Shown: positions 53,885-62,610, numbered from the stretch's first letter. The stretch: DNA of 64,000 nucleotides from DATKMK01 sp035541895 (GCA_035541895.1 DATKMK010000066.1:62001-126000), one strand, 5' to 3'. A program made the numbers and translations. Notes: generated by a model from the letters alone, not told the origin.

Positions 53885-54664
53885 ATGGGTTACGAATTCA
53901 TCACGTACACGAAAGAGGGACGGCTCGCCCGCATCACGATCAATCGGCCGGAGGTCATGAACGCCCTCCATCCGCCGGCGAATCAAGAACTGTCGGCGGC
54001 GTTCGATGACTTCGACGCCGATCCGGAATGCTGGGTGGCGATTTTGACCGGTGCGGGCGACAAAGCCTTCTCCGCAGGCAACGATCTGAAGTATTCGGCA
54101 CAACATGGCATGGGCGCGGTGGCAACTGGAAAGGGTGGATTCGGTGGGATCACGGCGCGCTTCGATCTGTTCAAGCCGGTGATCGCGGCGGTCAACGGCT
54201 TTGCGCTCGGCGGTGGGTTCGAGATCGCGATGGCGTGCGACGTCATCGTCGCAGCCGACCACGCGCGCTTTGGGTTGCCCGAGCCGAAGGTCGGATTGGC
54301 CGCGCTCGCCGGCGGGATGCAGCGGTTGCCGCGCTACATTCCGCCGAAGATCGCAATGGGACTGATGCTCACCGGTAAACACATCATGGCCGATGAAGCC
54401 CATCGCCTGGGCATCGTCAACGAGGTCGTGCCCGCGAAGGATTTGGCCGCGGCGGCCGATCGCTGGGCGAACGAGATTCTCGACTGCTCGCCGATTTCGG
54501 TGCGGCTGACCAAGCAAGTCGCCACCCTGAGTCAAGGCCTGCCGCTCGAGGACTCGATGAAGCAGCACTACCCGCTAGTGGGTGCGCTCTTTGGATCCGA
54601 AGACATGATGGAAGGCGTGATGGCGTTTGCGCAAAAGCGCAAGCCGCAGTGGAAAGGAAAGTAG
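53885..54664 (+). CDS. Enoyl-CoA hydratase/isomerase family protein
   Basis: The 259-residue crotonase-fold enzyme has the oxyanion-hole segments GAGDKAFSAGNDLK and VNGFALGGGFEIAMACDVIVA. The usual catalytic Glu positions lie in LPEPKVGLAALAGGMQRLPR. A very strong ribosome binding site (AGGAGGTGC) precedes the ATG. It probably hydrates an enoyl-CoA in beta-oxidation or aromatic-acid degradation. Confidence 0.92.
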   Translation: MGYEFITYTKEGRLARITINRPEVMNALHPPANQELSAAFDDFDADPECWVAILTGAGDKAFSAGNDLKYSAQHGMGAVATGKGGFGGITARFDLFKPVIAAVNGFALGGGFEIAMACDVIVAADHARFGLPEPKVGLAALAGGMQRLPRYIPPKIAMGLMLTGKHIMADEAHRLGIVNEVVPAKDLAAAADRWANEILDCSPISVRLTKQVATLSQGLPLEDSMKQHYPLVGALFGSEDMMEGVMAFAQKRKPQWKGK

Positions 54665-54679
54665 GCCCCGCCGATGCGA

Positions 54680-54708
54680 GAAGGCCCGGGCGATCGGCCC
54701 GGGCCTTC
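54680..54708. terminator. Strong hairpin between enoyl-CoA hydratase and tRNA-Gly genes
   Basis: Perfect 12-bp arms GAAGGCCCGGGC and GCCCGGGCCTTC enclose a five-base loop. There is no T-tract, but the site lies exactly between convergent transcripts and could end both. Confidence 0.6.
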
Positions 54709-54719
54709 GGTGCGATGAG

Positions 54720-54793
54720 AGCGGGTGACCGGGATCGAACCGGCGACTTCAACCTTGGCAAGGTTGCGCTCTAGCCAGCTGAGCTACACCCGC
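54720..54793 (-). tRNA. tRNA-Gly (anticodon GCC)
   Basis: The minus strand folds as a complete tRNA: acceptor GCGGGTG paired with CACCCGC, D arm with AGCTCAGCTGGCTAGAGC, anticodon stem CAACC/GGTTG with loop TTGCCAA (anticodon GCC), and T arm containing GGTTCGATCCC. The 3' CCA is not encoded. Confidence 0.95.
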
Positions 54794-54877
54794 ACGCGAC
54801 GGAATCTAGCTGAGCTCGCCGTTGCTGTCAAAATCGCCGCGTTCGAATTTCGTGCGCGGCGCAACGTCGATAAGTCC

Positions 54878-55348
54878 ATGAATCGTATCGCGAAGCATCA
54901 ATTGCCCAAGGAGCGAGTTGCGACTCGACTGCGTCGGATGGGTTTGGCGGTCCGATGCGGGAATCCGGCGCTCGGCCACGACTTGCTCGTTGACGGGCAC
55001 ATCCGCGTCAGCCTACGGGTCGCGTTCCCGAGCAAGCGCCGGCATGTCGTAACGGTTGCCGGCCGCTCGTACCAGTATCGGTATCACAGTTGGCACTTCA
55101 ACTTTCATCACCACGGTGAGATGCGCGAACGCTATGCCGACTTTCTCGTTTGCATCGCGGTTCCGACGCACCGCAGTGCACGCGGCGAGATCTTCGTCAT
55201 CCCGTGGGAGCACGTGGCCGGGAAGACCTTCTCGCTGCATGCGGGACGGCGCGCCTATGCCGGACAATATGCGCGGTTTCGCGATGCCTGGTCGCTGGTG
55301 AGTGACGCCGCTCGGCGCGCAAGTCACGAGTGGCCCGCGGTTGCGTAG
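54878..55348 (+). CDS. Protein of unknown function, possible degenerate nuclease fold
   Basis: The 156-residue basic protein is encoded right next to the tRNA gene. It has an alternating beta-alpha pattern (HDLLVDGHIRVSLRVAFPSK, YADFLVCIAVPTH, GEIFVIPWEHVAGKTFSL) reminiscent of PD-(D/E)XK endonuclease-like proteins. The expected catalytic Lys is not obvious, so an inactive member is possible. The ATG at 54878 is chosen because upstream codons overlap the tRNA. Location beside a tRNA is a usual place for acquired genes, although no attachment site is seen. Confidence 0.55.
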   Translation: MNRIAKHQLPKERVATRLRRMGLAVRCGNPALGHDLLVDGHIRVSLRVAFPSKRRHVVTVAGRSYQYRYHSWHFNFHHHGEMRERYADFLVCIAVPTHRSARGEIFVIPWEHVAGKTFSLHAGRRAYAGQYARFRDAWSLVSDAARRASHEWPAVA

Positions 55349-55362
55349 CGAGCGGCCGCCGC

Positions 55363-55926
55363 TCAATCTGAATCGGTTGCTTCCGGCTGCTCCGGCTCGT
55401 CGACTTGAATCACGGAATCCTTGCTGGTTTGCCGCCCGTCGGCGAACGTCACGGTGACGTGGGCAGTATATTGGCCCGCTTGCGTGTACGTGTGAGTTGT
55501 CGCTTGCCCGTGAACGGGTGGAGTAGCGTCGTCGAACGTCCACTCGCAATTGTGCTCCTCAATCGCATCGGCTGTGGCGACCCGGAAGCGGACGGTGAGC
55601 GGCGCGCGACCGATGTCGGGATCGGCCTCGATGTCGATCTCCGGAATCGGCGCCGTCGGCGTGGCGGAATCTCGGGGCGTGGGTTCGGGAGCATCACCCG
55701 CGGCATCCTTCTCGGGACGCTCGAAGGTCGATGCCGCCGGCGCAGTTCGTCCGAAGCGCTGTGCCGCGGTTGGAAGGGTGAGACGGAGCGGTGACGGTGG
55801 ACGTTGCGAGCTGGGCCGCGCGGCCTCTTCGCGATCCGCGTTGGTCTCGCCGCAGCTCGTAAATTGGCAACCAGCCAGTCCGACCGCGAGGAGTGCGCTG
55901 ACGATTCGCGACATCGAGGTAGGCAT
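55363..55926 (-). CDS. Lipoprotein with PKD-like domain
   Basis: The 187-residue protein has a lipoprotein signal peptide (lipobox VGLAGC), a proline-rich disordered region (about 30-95) and a PKD-type beta-sandwich domain (APLTVRFRVATADAIEEHNCEWTFDD, THTYTQAGQYTAHVTVTFADG). PKD domains mediate extracellular protein contacts. Acidic C-terminus. Function unknown. Confidence 0.78.
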   Translation of the reverse strand: MPTSMSRIVSALLAVGLAGCQFTSCGETNADREEAARPSSQRPPSPLRLTLPTAAQRFGRTAPAASTFERPEKDAAGDAPEPTPRDSATPTAPIPEIDIEADPDIGRAPLTVRFRVATADAIEEHNCEWTFDDATPPVHGQATTHTYTQAGQYTAHVTVTFADGRQTSKDSVIQVDEPEQPEATDSD

Positions 55927-56065
55927 CTCTGCGATTGTTTAGTGGCACAGCACCGGCGCTGTCAATTTCGAGTGAGCCGGCGGCGGCGCGGTTGCCTTGC
56001 CCGCGCCACCCCTGCGTCGTATAGTGCCGCGGCTTTTAGCACTTCGAGACAGGAGAGTGTTCGAC

Positions 56066-57715
56066 ATGAGTTCGATGCACGGCGGCCGCCTGGTGGCCAA
56101 GGCTCTCAAAGCCGAGGGCGTCTCCTTTGTCTTCACCCTCTGCGGCGGCCACGTGATGCCGATCTACGACGGCTGCATCGACGAAGGCATCGGCGTGATC
56201 GACGTGCGTCACGAGCAAACCGCCGCCCATGCGGCCGACGGGTGGGCGCGCGTCACCGGTCAGCCGGGTGTGGCGATCGTGACCGCCGGGCCCGGTCTGA
56301 CCGACGCGGTTACCGGAGTCGCGAGCGCGCACCGGGCCAACGTGCCGATGGTGATCTTCGGCGGCCAAGGGCCGCGCCCGTTTGCCGATATGGGTTCGCT
56401 GCAGGACATGAACCACGTCGAACTGATGCGGCCGATCACCAAGTGGGCCGTGTCGGTCCCGGAGGGTCGGCGCCTCGCGGAGTATGTGGCCACCGCGTTT
56501 CGGATCGCCACCACCGGTCTGCCTGGGCCCGTCTTCCTGGAGATGCCGATCGACCAGCTGTTCAACGTGTTCGAAGAAGAGAAGTGCGTATTCCCGACCC
56601 AATACCGCAGCGAGGCCGGCATCGCGGGCGATCCGCGCTTCATTGAGCGCGCATTCGAACTGCTCAAGAAGGCGCAGCGTCCGGTCGCACTGGTCGGCAC
56701 GCAGTTGCGTTGGTCGCGTCGCCGCGGAGCCTATCGACCATTCGTAGAGACCTTCGGCTTGCCGGTGTACGTCAACGGTCTCGGACGCGGCTCGTTGCCG
56801 CCCGATCATCCGAACTTTTTCTCGCAGACTCGCAAAGATGCCTTGAAGCAGGCCGACGTTGTGCTGATTTTCGGCACGCCCCTGGATTTTCGCTTGGGCT
56901 ACGGGCGCGAGAGCCATTTCAATGCCGACGCGAAATTGATCCAAGTCGATCTCGACGGCGGCGAGATCGGCCGCAATCGGGCGATCGAAGTCGGCATCAT
57001 CGGCGACACCGGGATCGTCATGGAACAACTCACCGCGCTCGCCAAGTCGGACGGCTACAGCGCCGCGCTAGTGCGACCGTGGCTCGACGCGATGCGGACG
57101 CGCGAATCCGAAAAGAGCGGGCGCATGCAAGGCGAACTCAACTCCGACAGCGTGCCGATCAATCCGTTGCGGGCGTGCAAGGAGATTGCTGACTCGCTCG
57201 GTCCGGACGCGATCTGCATCGGCGACGGCGGCGACTTTGTGGCCACGGCCGCGTCGGTCTTGCGTATTCATGAACAGGGACATTGGCTCGATCCCGGGCC
57301 GCTCGGGACACTCGGCGTCGGTCCGGGTTACGCGATGGCCGCGAAGCTGGCGAAACCCAAGAGTCCAGTGGTGATCATCTACGGCGACGGGTCGTTTGGG
57401 CTCCATGGGTTGGAATTCGAGGCGATGGTGCGGCAGAAGATCAACGTCGTGGGCGTGGTCGGCAACGACGCGGCGTGGCAGCAAATCCGGCGCGGTCAGG
57501 TACAACTCTACGGCGAAGAGCGCGCGGTGGCGACCAAGTTGGGGTTCGTGCACTACGAGAAGGTCGTCGAAGCGCTCGGCGGGCACGGCGAGTACGTCGA
57601 GCGGCCGCAGGACATCCGCCCGGCGATGGCGCGTGCGCTTGCTGCCGGCAAGCCGGCGTTGGTGAACATCAAGCTCGGGTCGAGCGATTTCCGCAAAGAC
57701 GCCATCTCGATTTGA
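56066..57715 (+). CDS. Thiamine-diphosphate-dependent enzyme, acetolactate synthase-like or 2-hydroxyacyl-CoA lyase-like
   Basis: The 549-residue protein has all three ThDP-enzyme domains. The catalytic Glu is in VRHEQTAAHAADGWARVTG. The central domain reads FFSQTRKDALKQADVVLIFGTPLDF, and the ThDP/Mg motif is GDGSFGLHGLEFEAMVRQ followed by NDAAWQQI. Start ATG 56066 has AGGAGAG upstream. No small regulatory subunit is adjacent, which argues against a classical biosynthetic acetolactate synthase. With acyl-CoA genes nearby, a lyase for 2-hydroxyacyl-CoA or an oxalyl-CoA-type substrate is plausible but unproven. Confidence 0.85.
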   Translation: MSSMHGGRLVAKALKAEGVSFVFTLCGGHVMPIYDGCIDEGIGVIDVRHEQTAAHAADGWARVTGQPGVAIVTAGPGLTDAVTGVASAHRANVPMVIFGGQGPRPFADMGSLQDMNHVELMRPITKWAVSVPEGRRLAEYVATAFRIATTGLPGPVFLEMPIDQLFNVFEEEKCVFPTQYRSEAGIAGDPRFIERAFELLKKAQRPVALVGTQLRWSRRRGAYRPFVETFGLPVYVNGLGRGSLPPDHPNFFSQTRKDALKQADVVLIFGTPLDFRLGYGRESHFNADAKLIQVDLDGGEIGRNRAIEVGIIGDTGIVMEQLTALAKSDGYSAALVRPWLDAMRTRESEKSGRMQGELNSDSVPINPLRACKEIADSLGPDAICIGDGGDFVATAASVLRIHEQGHWLDPGPLGTLGVGPGYAMAAKLAKPKSPVVIIYGDGSFGLHGLEFEAMVRQKINVVGVVGNDAAWQQIRRGQVQLYGEERAVATKLGFVHYEKVVEALGGHGEYVERPQDIRPAMARALAAGKPALVNIKLGSSDFRKDAISI

Positions 57716-57756
57716 TCGGGAGCACTCGCCGCGATGGATTCGGCGGATCGTGAATC

Positions 57757-58503
57757 ATGACGGGCCCTCAGCCACCTGACCTCACCGCGGCGGCCATCGT
57801 TGTTGGCAATGAAATCCTCTCGGGCAAAGTGGTCGACACCAACGCGGCGTACCTCGCCCAAGAATTGCGCAAGTTGGGTGTCGCTCTGGAGCGCATCGTC
57901 GTCATCCCCGACGACGTCGAGATCATCGCCGCCACCGTCCGGATGTATCGTGACGCTTTCGACGTGGTGTTTACCTCCGGCGGCGTCGGGCCGACTCATG
58001 ATGACGTGACCATCGAGGGAGTCGCGCGCGGCCTGGGTCGAGCGGTCGTTCGCAACGAGTTCCTCGTCGGGAAGATGCGCGAGTTCTTCGGCGACGCGCT
58101 CAATCCCGCGCGGTTGAAGATGACCGAGACTCCCGAGGGGGCGGAACTCATTTTCGGCGGTCAACTGAATTTCCCGACGATGTGCGTCGAGAACATTTAC
58201 ATCCTCCCCGGCATTCCGGAGCTGTTTCGCGATAAGTTCCACGCGATCATGCACCGCTTCGCGCGCGCGCCCTTCTTTCTGCGCGTGTTGTACACGCGCG
58301 AGATGGAAAGCACGCTGGCCGAATTTCTCGATCAAACGCTGGCGGAGTTTCCGCACCTGCAACTTGGCTCGTATCCAAAGCTCAACGATCCGGATTATCG
58401 CGTGCGGGTCACGCTGGAATCGAAGGACCGTGACTATGTCGACCGCGCGCTCAAGCATTTGGTGGGCTTGCTGTCGCCCGAATCGGTCGTTCGGACGGAG
58501 TAG
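57757..58503 (+). CDS. CinA-like / molybdopterin-binding domain protein
   Basis: The 248-residue protein is a MoCF_biosynth (MoaB/Mog-type) domain with AAIVVGNEILSGKVVDTNAAYLAQ and FTSGGVGPTHDDVTIEGVARGLG. The additional C-terminal half resembles COG1058 proteins (CinA N-terminal part, or the FAD-synthase-associated domain). It may act as a nucleotide pyrophosphatase. It follows the ThDP enzyme by 41 bp. Confidence 0.87.
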   Translation: MTGPQPPDLTAAAIVVGNEILSGKVVDTNAAYLAQELRKLGVALERIVVIPDDVEIIAATVRMYRDAFDVVFTSGGVGPTHDDVTIEGVARGLGRAVVRNEFLVGKMREFFGDALNPARLKMTETPEGAELIFGGQLNFPTMCVENIYILPGIPELFRDKFHAIMHRFARAPFFLRVLYTREMESTLAEFLDQTLAEFPHLQLGSYPKLNDPDYRVRVTLESKDRDYVDRALKHLVGLLSPESVVRTE

Positions 58504-58535
58504 CGACTGAGGACAATGACAACGGAGGAGGACGT

Positions 58536-58883
58536 ATGATGCGGCGGATGATTGTGGGAATGGTGGCGGTGATGGTGATGCTCGGGGCCCGCCCGACGTG
58601 GGCCAAGACGGACGTGAACGAGAGCTACGGCAGCCAAGCGGGGTATGGAACGTTGGCGGCGGTCAGCAACTTGATCTACATGCCGCTGAAGCTGGTCTAC
58701 GCTGCGGTCGGTGGCGTGACCGGCGCATTGGCCTGGATGGTGACCATAGGCAACACGGACGTTGCCGAGTCGGTCTGGGCTCCGTCGCTCGGCGGAACGT
58801 ACGTGATCACGCCGGCGATGTTCCGCGGGGAAGAAGAGTTTCTCTTCAGTGGGCCGAGCCACGAGAAGAGCGAGAAGAATTGA
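58536..58883 (+). CDS. Small exported protein, function unknown
   Basis: The 115-residue product has a signal peptide (MIVGMVAVMVMLGARPTWA) and a central hydrophobic, Gly-rich segment (LKLVYAAVGGVTGALAWMVTIG) resembling short membrane-associated proteins. A strong GGAGGAGG ribosome binding site precedes the ATG. It is 32 bp after the CinA-like gene. Confidence 0.65.
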   Translation: MMRRMIVGMVAVMVMLGARPTWAKTDVNESYGSQAGYGTLAAVSNLIYMPLKLVYAAVGGVTGALAWMVTIGNTDVAESVWAPSLGGTYVITPAMFRGEEEFLFSGPSHEKSEKN

Positions 58884-58941
58884 GCCGGCGTTAGGTTGCC
58901 AATCGCATGCGGTTGTTGCGTCAGCGCGAGAGGAGAGAGCC

Positions 58942-59550
58942 ATGAGCGGAAAGACCATTGGAGCGATCGTCGGCGTGGTGGTGTTGGCCGTGATCGGTTT
59001 CGTTGGATACAAGTACATGCAACTGCAGGCGGAGGCGAAGAAGTGGGCTGGTCCGCACAAGGAGATCGTCGAGGAATCGGTGAGCAAAGACGGGGCGGTG
59101 ACCTCCACGCACTTCGTGTCGCTGATCGATGCGCCGATGGCCGCCGTGCAAAACGCACTCTGGACGCCGGAACGCAGCCAAGAGACGATCGAAAACATCA
59201 CGTTGTCGAAGCTGCTCAAGTCGGAGGGGAATACCAAGTTGATCGAGATGAACGTGCGCGCCCTCAATCTGCCGTTGCAGTTTTACACCATGCAATTCAC
59301 ACTCGATGCCGACCAGCATCGGATCAGCTTCAAGACGGTCGAATCGCAAGCGCAAGATCTCGAAGGCGTGTACCAACTCGAAGCATCACCCGACGGCAAG
59401 AGCACGCGCATCGACTACAACTCGAAGTCGCGCGACAAGATCGCGCTGCCGTTCCCGCAATCGGTGGTGGATAGCGCCAATCGAGAGATCTTCGTCAACA
59501 CCATGCGTGGGGTGAAGAAGATCGCGCAGCAACCGAATCCGGCGGGCTGA
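58942..59550 (+). CDS. Membrane-anchored START/SRPBCC-like protein
   Basis: The 202-residue protein has one N-terminal helix (IGAIVGVVVLAVIGFVGYKYM) and an exported domain with the alternating strands of polyketide-cyclase/START-like proteins (HFVSLIDAPMAAVQNALWTPER, LQFYTMQFTLDADQHRISFKTVES, STRIDYNSKSRDKIALPFPQSVVD). Such folds bind hydrophobic ligands. GAGAGGAGAGAG precedes the ATG. Ligand unknown. Confidence 0.75.
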   Translation: MSGKTIGAIVGVVVLAVIGFVGYKYMQLQAEAKKWAGPHKEIVEESVSKDGAVTSTHFVSLIDAPMAAVQNALWTPERSQETIENITLSKLLKSEGNTKLIEMNVRALNLPLQFYTMQFTLDADQHRISFKTVESQAQDLEGVYQLEASPDGKSTRIDYNSKSRDKIALPFPQSVVDSANREIFVNTMRGVKKIAQQPNPAG

Positions 59551-59568
59551 TCGTCCAACGCGCAGCCC

Positions 59569-59600
59569 GGTGCAGCGCCCTATTGCCCGGGCGCCGCACC
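59569..59600. terminator. Hairpin between convergent genes
   Basis: GGTGCAGCGCCC pairs with GGGCGCCGCACC with one mismatch around an eight-base loop. It lies between the START-like gene and the citrate synthase stop and could terminate both; there is no T-tract. Confidence 0.5.
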
Positions 59601-59608
59601 GAAAGAGC

Positions 59609-60853
59609 CTACGCCCAGGTGCGGTCCCAACCGCCGACGTACCGGGATTCGGGGCGGATCAATTGATCTTGATCGAGCTGCTCGATCACGTGCGCGGTCC
59701 ATCCTCCGGCTCGGGCAAGCGCGAAGGTCGGGGTGAACAGCTCCGTCGGTAATCCCACGCCGTGCAGCAGCATGGCGGTGTAGAACTCGACGTTGGTTTC
59801 GAGCCGTCGCCCCGGCTTCAGCTTCCCGAGCGTATGAACGACGACCCCTTCGATCGCGCGCACGTCGTCGTAGAGTGCCCGATCGCGATGGTCGACGAAC
59901 AAGTCGCGCGCGGCCTCGCCGAGGACGTCGGCACGTGGGTCACGGACCTTGTACACCCGGTGGCCGAATCCCATCACGCGGTCGCCATGGGTGAGCGTCT
60001 CTCGCACCCAAGCCCCGGCTTCCTCGGCGAGGCTGCGGCCTGATGCCGCCGCCCGCCGGCGGATCTCGAACACCATGTCGAGCGCCGGCCCGGGCGCGCC
60101 GCCGTGGAGCGGGCCCTTGAGTGCGCCCACTGCTCCCACCAAAGCCGAAATGAGATCCGATCGGGTGCTGGCGATCACCCGTGCCGTGAACGTCGACGCG
60201 TTCATGCCGTGATCGACGACCGTGTTGAAGTAAGTCTCGAGTGCGCGCGTGGAGTTCGGCGAGGGTGTATCGCCGCTCAGCATATACAAGTAGTTGGCGA
60301 CGTGTCCGAGGTCGCCGCGCGGAGTGAGGGGGGCACGGCCCTCGCAGAGTCGAGCATAGGCGGCGGCCAGCGTCGGGAACGTCGCGACTGCGCGGACCGC
60401 GCGGGCGAGGTTTGCGGAACGCGACGGATCATCCGGTGCCGGATCGCTCAGTGACAGGGTGGCGGCACTCATGCGCAGCGCATCCATGGCTGGAAGCGAA
60501 CGGGCGGCTGCGGCGCGAAGCAGTGGCAGAGCCGCGTCCGGCATTGCTCGGGACGCGGCCAGGTCACGACGGAGATGCGTCGATTCGTCCGCCGTCGGAA
60601 CCCGATCGTGCCACAACAGGAACAGGACATCTTCAAACGCGGCGTGCGGCGCCAGCGTCTCGACCGGGAAGCCGCCGATGACCAGGACCCCGCGCTCCCC
60701 GTCGACATGACTGAGGCGCGTCTCGGTCGCGATCACGCCTTTGAGTCCGCGTGCAACTTCATGATCGGGGTGTGCACGCTTTGGTTCACGCCGGCCTCGT
60801 GCGGGGCGTGGCGATGGTGCGGATCGTCCGGCGGCGCTCGCGCTGTGTGGCAT
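59609..60853 (-). CDS. Citrate synthase
   Basis: The 414-residue enzyme condenses oxaloacetate with acetyl-CoA (or propionyl-CoA in relatives). Active-site residues are intact: His in GPLHGGAPGPALDMVFE, His-Arg in GFGHRVYKVRDPRA, and the third catalytic acidic residue in NVEFYTAMLLHGVGLP, which is Glu in place of the usual Asp. A basic, proline-rich N-terminal 40 residues is unusual. AGGAGGAG precedes the ATG at 60853. It is divergent from the HTH-fused homologue, with 120 bp between them. Confidence 0.92.
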   Translation of the reverse strand: MPHSASAAGRSAPSPRPARGRREPKRAHPDHEVARGLKGVIATETRLSHVDGERGVLVIGGFPVETLAPHAAFEDVLFLLWHDRVPTADESTHLRRDLAASRAMPDAALPLLRAAAARSLPAMDALRMSAATLSLSDPAPDDPSRSANLARAVRAVATFPTLAAAYARLCEGRAPLTPRGDLGHVANYLYMLSGDTPSPNSTRALETYFNTVVDHGMNASTFTARVIASTRSDLISALVGAVGALKGPLHGGAPGPALDMVFEIRRRAAASGRSLAEEAGAWVRETLTHGDRVMGFGHRVYKVRDPRADVLGEAARDLFVDHRDRALYDDVRAIEGVVVHTLGKLKPGRRLETNVEFYTAMLLHGVGLPTELFTPTFALARAGGWTAHVIEQLDQDQLIRPESRYVGGWDRTWA

Positions 60854-60925
60854 GTGCAATCTCCTCCTCCGTGGTACTGCCGTCCCTTTAGGTCGACATT
60901 CGAGTAGTGTCAATGTGGATCATGT

Positions 60926-60954
60926 AATCAATATATGGATTTATAAATCAATAT
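60926..60954. promoter_or_regulatory. Paired direct repeats and palindrome in the divergent citrate-synthase promoter
   Basis: AATCAATAT occurs at 60926-60934 and 60946-60954, exactly 20 bp apart, and GATTTATAAATC (60938-60949) is a perfect palindrome between them. The block is AT-rich in otherwise GC-rich DNA and lies just before the HTH-fused gene. It is a likely operator or promoter. Confidence 0.5.
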
Positions 60955-60973
60955 CGTGTACGCAAACGACAGC

Positions 60974-62185
60974 ATGTCCGCGTACCTGTCAGCCGCGGAA
61001 GCGGCCGCCGAGTTGGGTGTGAACCTGCCAACGCTCTACGCGTATGTCAGCCGCGGTCTGATTCGCTCCGAGGCGGGCGGCGGCTCGCGGCGGCGACGCT
61101 ATCTCGCGGAAGACATCTGGGTGCTGAAGCAGCGCAAGCAGCATCGCCGGGATCCGGGGAAAGCCGCACGAGAGGCGTTGCATTGGGGCCTCCCGGTGCT
61201 CGAATCGCGGCTCTCCGTGATTCACGACGGCCGGTTGTTCTATGCGGGTCGCGATGTGGTGACGCTGGCGCAGAGTTGCTCGATCGAGCAGGTGGCGGCG
61301 TTGCTGTGGATGGGCGATTTGCATGCACCGTTTCCCGATGACTACCTGGTGGTACCCGAGTGGAAGACTGTGGCGGGAGTCGCCGCCGCTCTGCCGCCGC
61401 TTGAAGGGTTGCAGTTGTTTCTGCCGGTGGCGGCCTCGCACGATCCATACGCGTACGACACGCGGCCGGCGGCCGTACAGCGTGCGGGTGCCCGCATCTT
61501 GCGACTGCTGGCTGCGGCTGTGGTCCGAACACGGCCAAGCCGGGACCCGATCGCGCGCGTGTTGCAGCGCCGTTGGGCGCCGGCGGACGCGGGAGTCGCA
61601 CGGCTGCTGCAAGCCGCCTTGGTGTTGTACGCGGACAACGGGCTGAACCCGTCGAGCTTCACCGCGCGCTGCGTGGCCTCGGCGGGTTCCACCCCGTACG
61701 CACTGGTGGCCGCGGGGCTTGCGGCGCTGCAGGGATCCAAGCACGGAGGCGCCTGCGAACGCGCCCAAGGGTTGCTGGATGAGGTGCGTGAAGCACGCGG
61801 CGCGCAGCGCGCGGTGATGGCTCGCATGCGGCGGGGCGAGGCCGTTCCCGGCTTCGGTCACCCGCTGTATCCCGAGGGTGATCCGCGCGGCGCGTATTTG
61901 ATGCAGTTGGTTGCGGAGGCCAGGCCGAAGTCGCCCGAGGTCAAGCTGGCGCTGGCGCTGACGGCCGCCGTCCGCGAGCTCATGGACGACCATCCAACGG
62001 TCGATTTCGGAGTCGTGACGCTCTGCCGCGCCCTGGATCTGCCGTCGGCGGCGGCACTGTCCTTGTTGGGCGTCGGTCGCGTCGTCGGCTGGATCGCTCA
62101 CGGCCTTGAGCAGTACCAGGAAGGCCGCGAGATTCGGCCGCGGGCACGCTACGCCGGCGACTTGCCGCGCGGCGAGCGCCGCTGA
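60974..62185 (+). CDS. Citrate synthase homologue fused to an N-terminal helix-turn-helix
   Basis: The 403-residue protein starts with an excisionase/MerR-like helix-turn-helix (SAAEAAAELGVNLPTLYAYVSRGLIRSE, residues 4-50) and continues as a citrate-synthase fold. Catalytic counterparts are His in GSKHGGACERA, His in GFGHPLYPEGDPRG and Asp in TVDFGVVTLC. The Arg of the canonical GHRVYK is replaced (GHPLYP), so substrate preference or activity may differ. Start ATG 60974 is assumed; ATG 60956 adds six residues. Fusion and divergence from a second citrate synthase suggest a DNA-binding metabolic sensor, which is inference; similar fusions exist in other bacteria. Confidence 0.85.
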   Translation: MSAYLSAAEAAAELGVNLPTLYAYVSRGLIRSEAGGGSRRRRYLAEDIWVLKQRKQHRRDPGKAAREALHWGLPVLESRLSVIHDGRLFYAGRDVVTLAQSCSIEQVAALLWMGDLHAPFPDDYLVVPEWKTVAGVAAALPPLEGLQLFLPVAASHDPYAYDTRPAAVQRAGARILRLLAAAVVRTRPSRDPIARVLQRRWAPADAGVARLLQAALVLYADNGLNPSSFTARCVASAGSTPYALVAAGLAALQGSKHGGACERAQGLLDEVREARGAQRAVMARMRRGEAVPGFGHPLYPEGDPRGAYLMQLVAEARPKSPEVKLALALTAAVRELMDDHPTVDFGVVTLCRALDLPSAAALSLLGVGRVVGWIAHGLEQYQEGREIRPRARYAGDLPRGERR

Positions 62186-62199
62186 GCCGGGCGATCACT

Positions 62200-62610
62200 G
62201 TGACTCCGTCGCCGCTGTTGTACCTCCATCCGGTTGTCGCGCTACTGGCAGTGGTGGCGTTGGCGTACGTCGGGCAACTTGGTTTCCGCAGTCGCCGGGT
62301 GCGACGCGGCGGCGCGGCCATGTTACAGCGGCACGCCAAAGTCACCCCCTACGTCTACGCGTTGGTGATGATCAACTGGATCCTCGGAAGCGCATCGGTG
62401 TGGTGGGGGCGCAGTGACCTCGATTTCGCAGAGAGTGGGCACTTTCGAGTCGGCTGCTATGTGGCCATCGTGTTGACCGCCACAATGTTGCTGTCGCGCT
62501 GGATCGACCGCATCGCCAACGCCCGCATCATCCACCCATTGCTGGGCGCGCTCGCGGTGCTGTTGGCCGGGTTCCAGGTGTTTCTCGGGCTTCAGATCAT
62601 GCCCAAGTAG
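62200..62610 (+). CDS. Small four-helix membrane protein (DUF4079-like)
   Basis: The 136-residue protein has four hydrophobic helices and several conserved-looking His residues (LYLHPVVALLAVVALAY, LQRHAKVTPYVYALVMINW, ESGHFRVGCYVAIVL, RIIHPLLGALAVLLAGF). This is reminiscent of DUF4079 or cytochrome b561-type proteins that could bind haem. GTG start at 62200, 14 bp after the HTH-citrate synthase stop, so probably co-transcribed. Confidence 0.65.
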   Translation: MTPSPLLYLHPVVALLAVVALAYVGQLGFRSRRVRRGGAAMLQRHAKVTPYVYALVMINWILGSASVWWGRSDLDFAESGHFRVGCYVAIVLTATMLLSRWIDRIANARIIHPLLGALAVLLAGFQVFLGLQIMPK

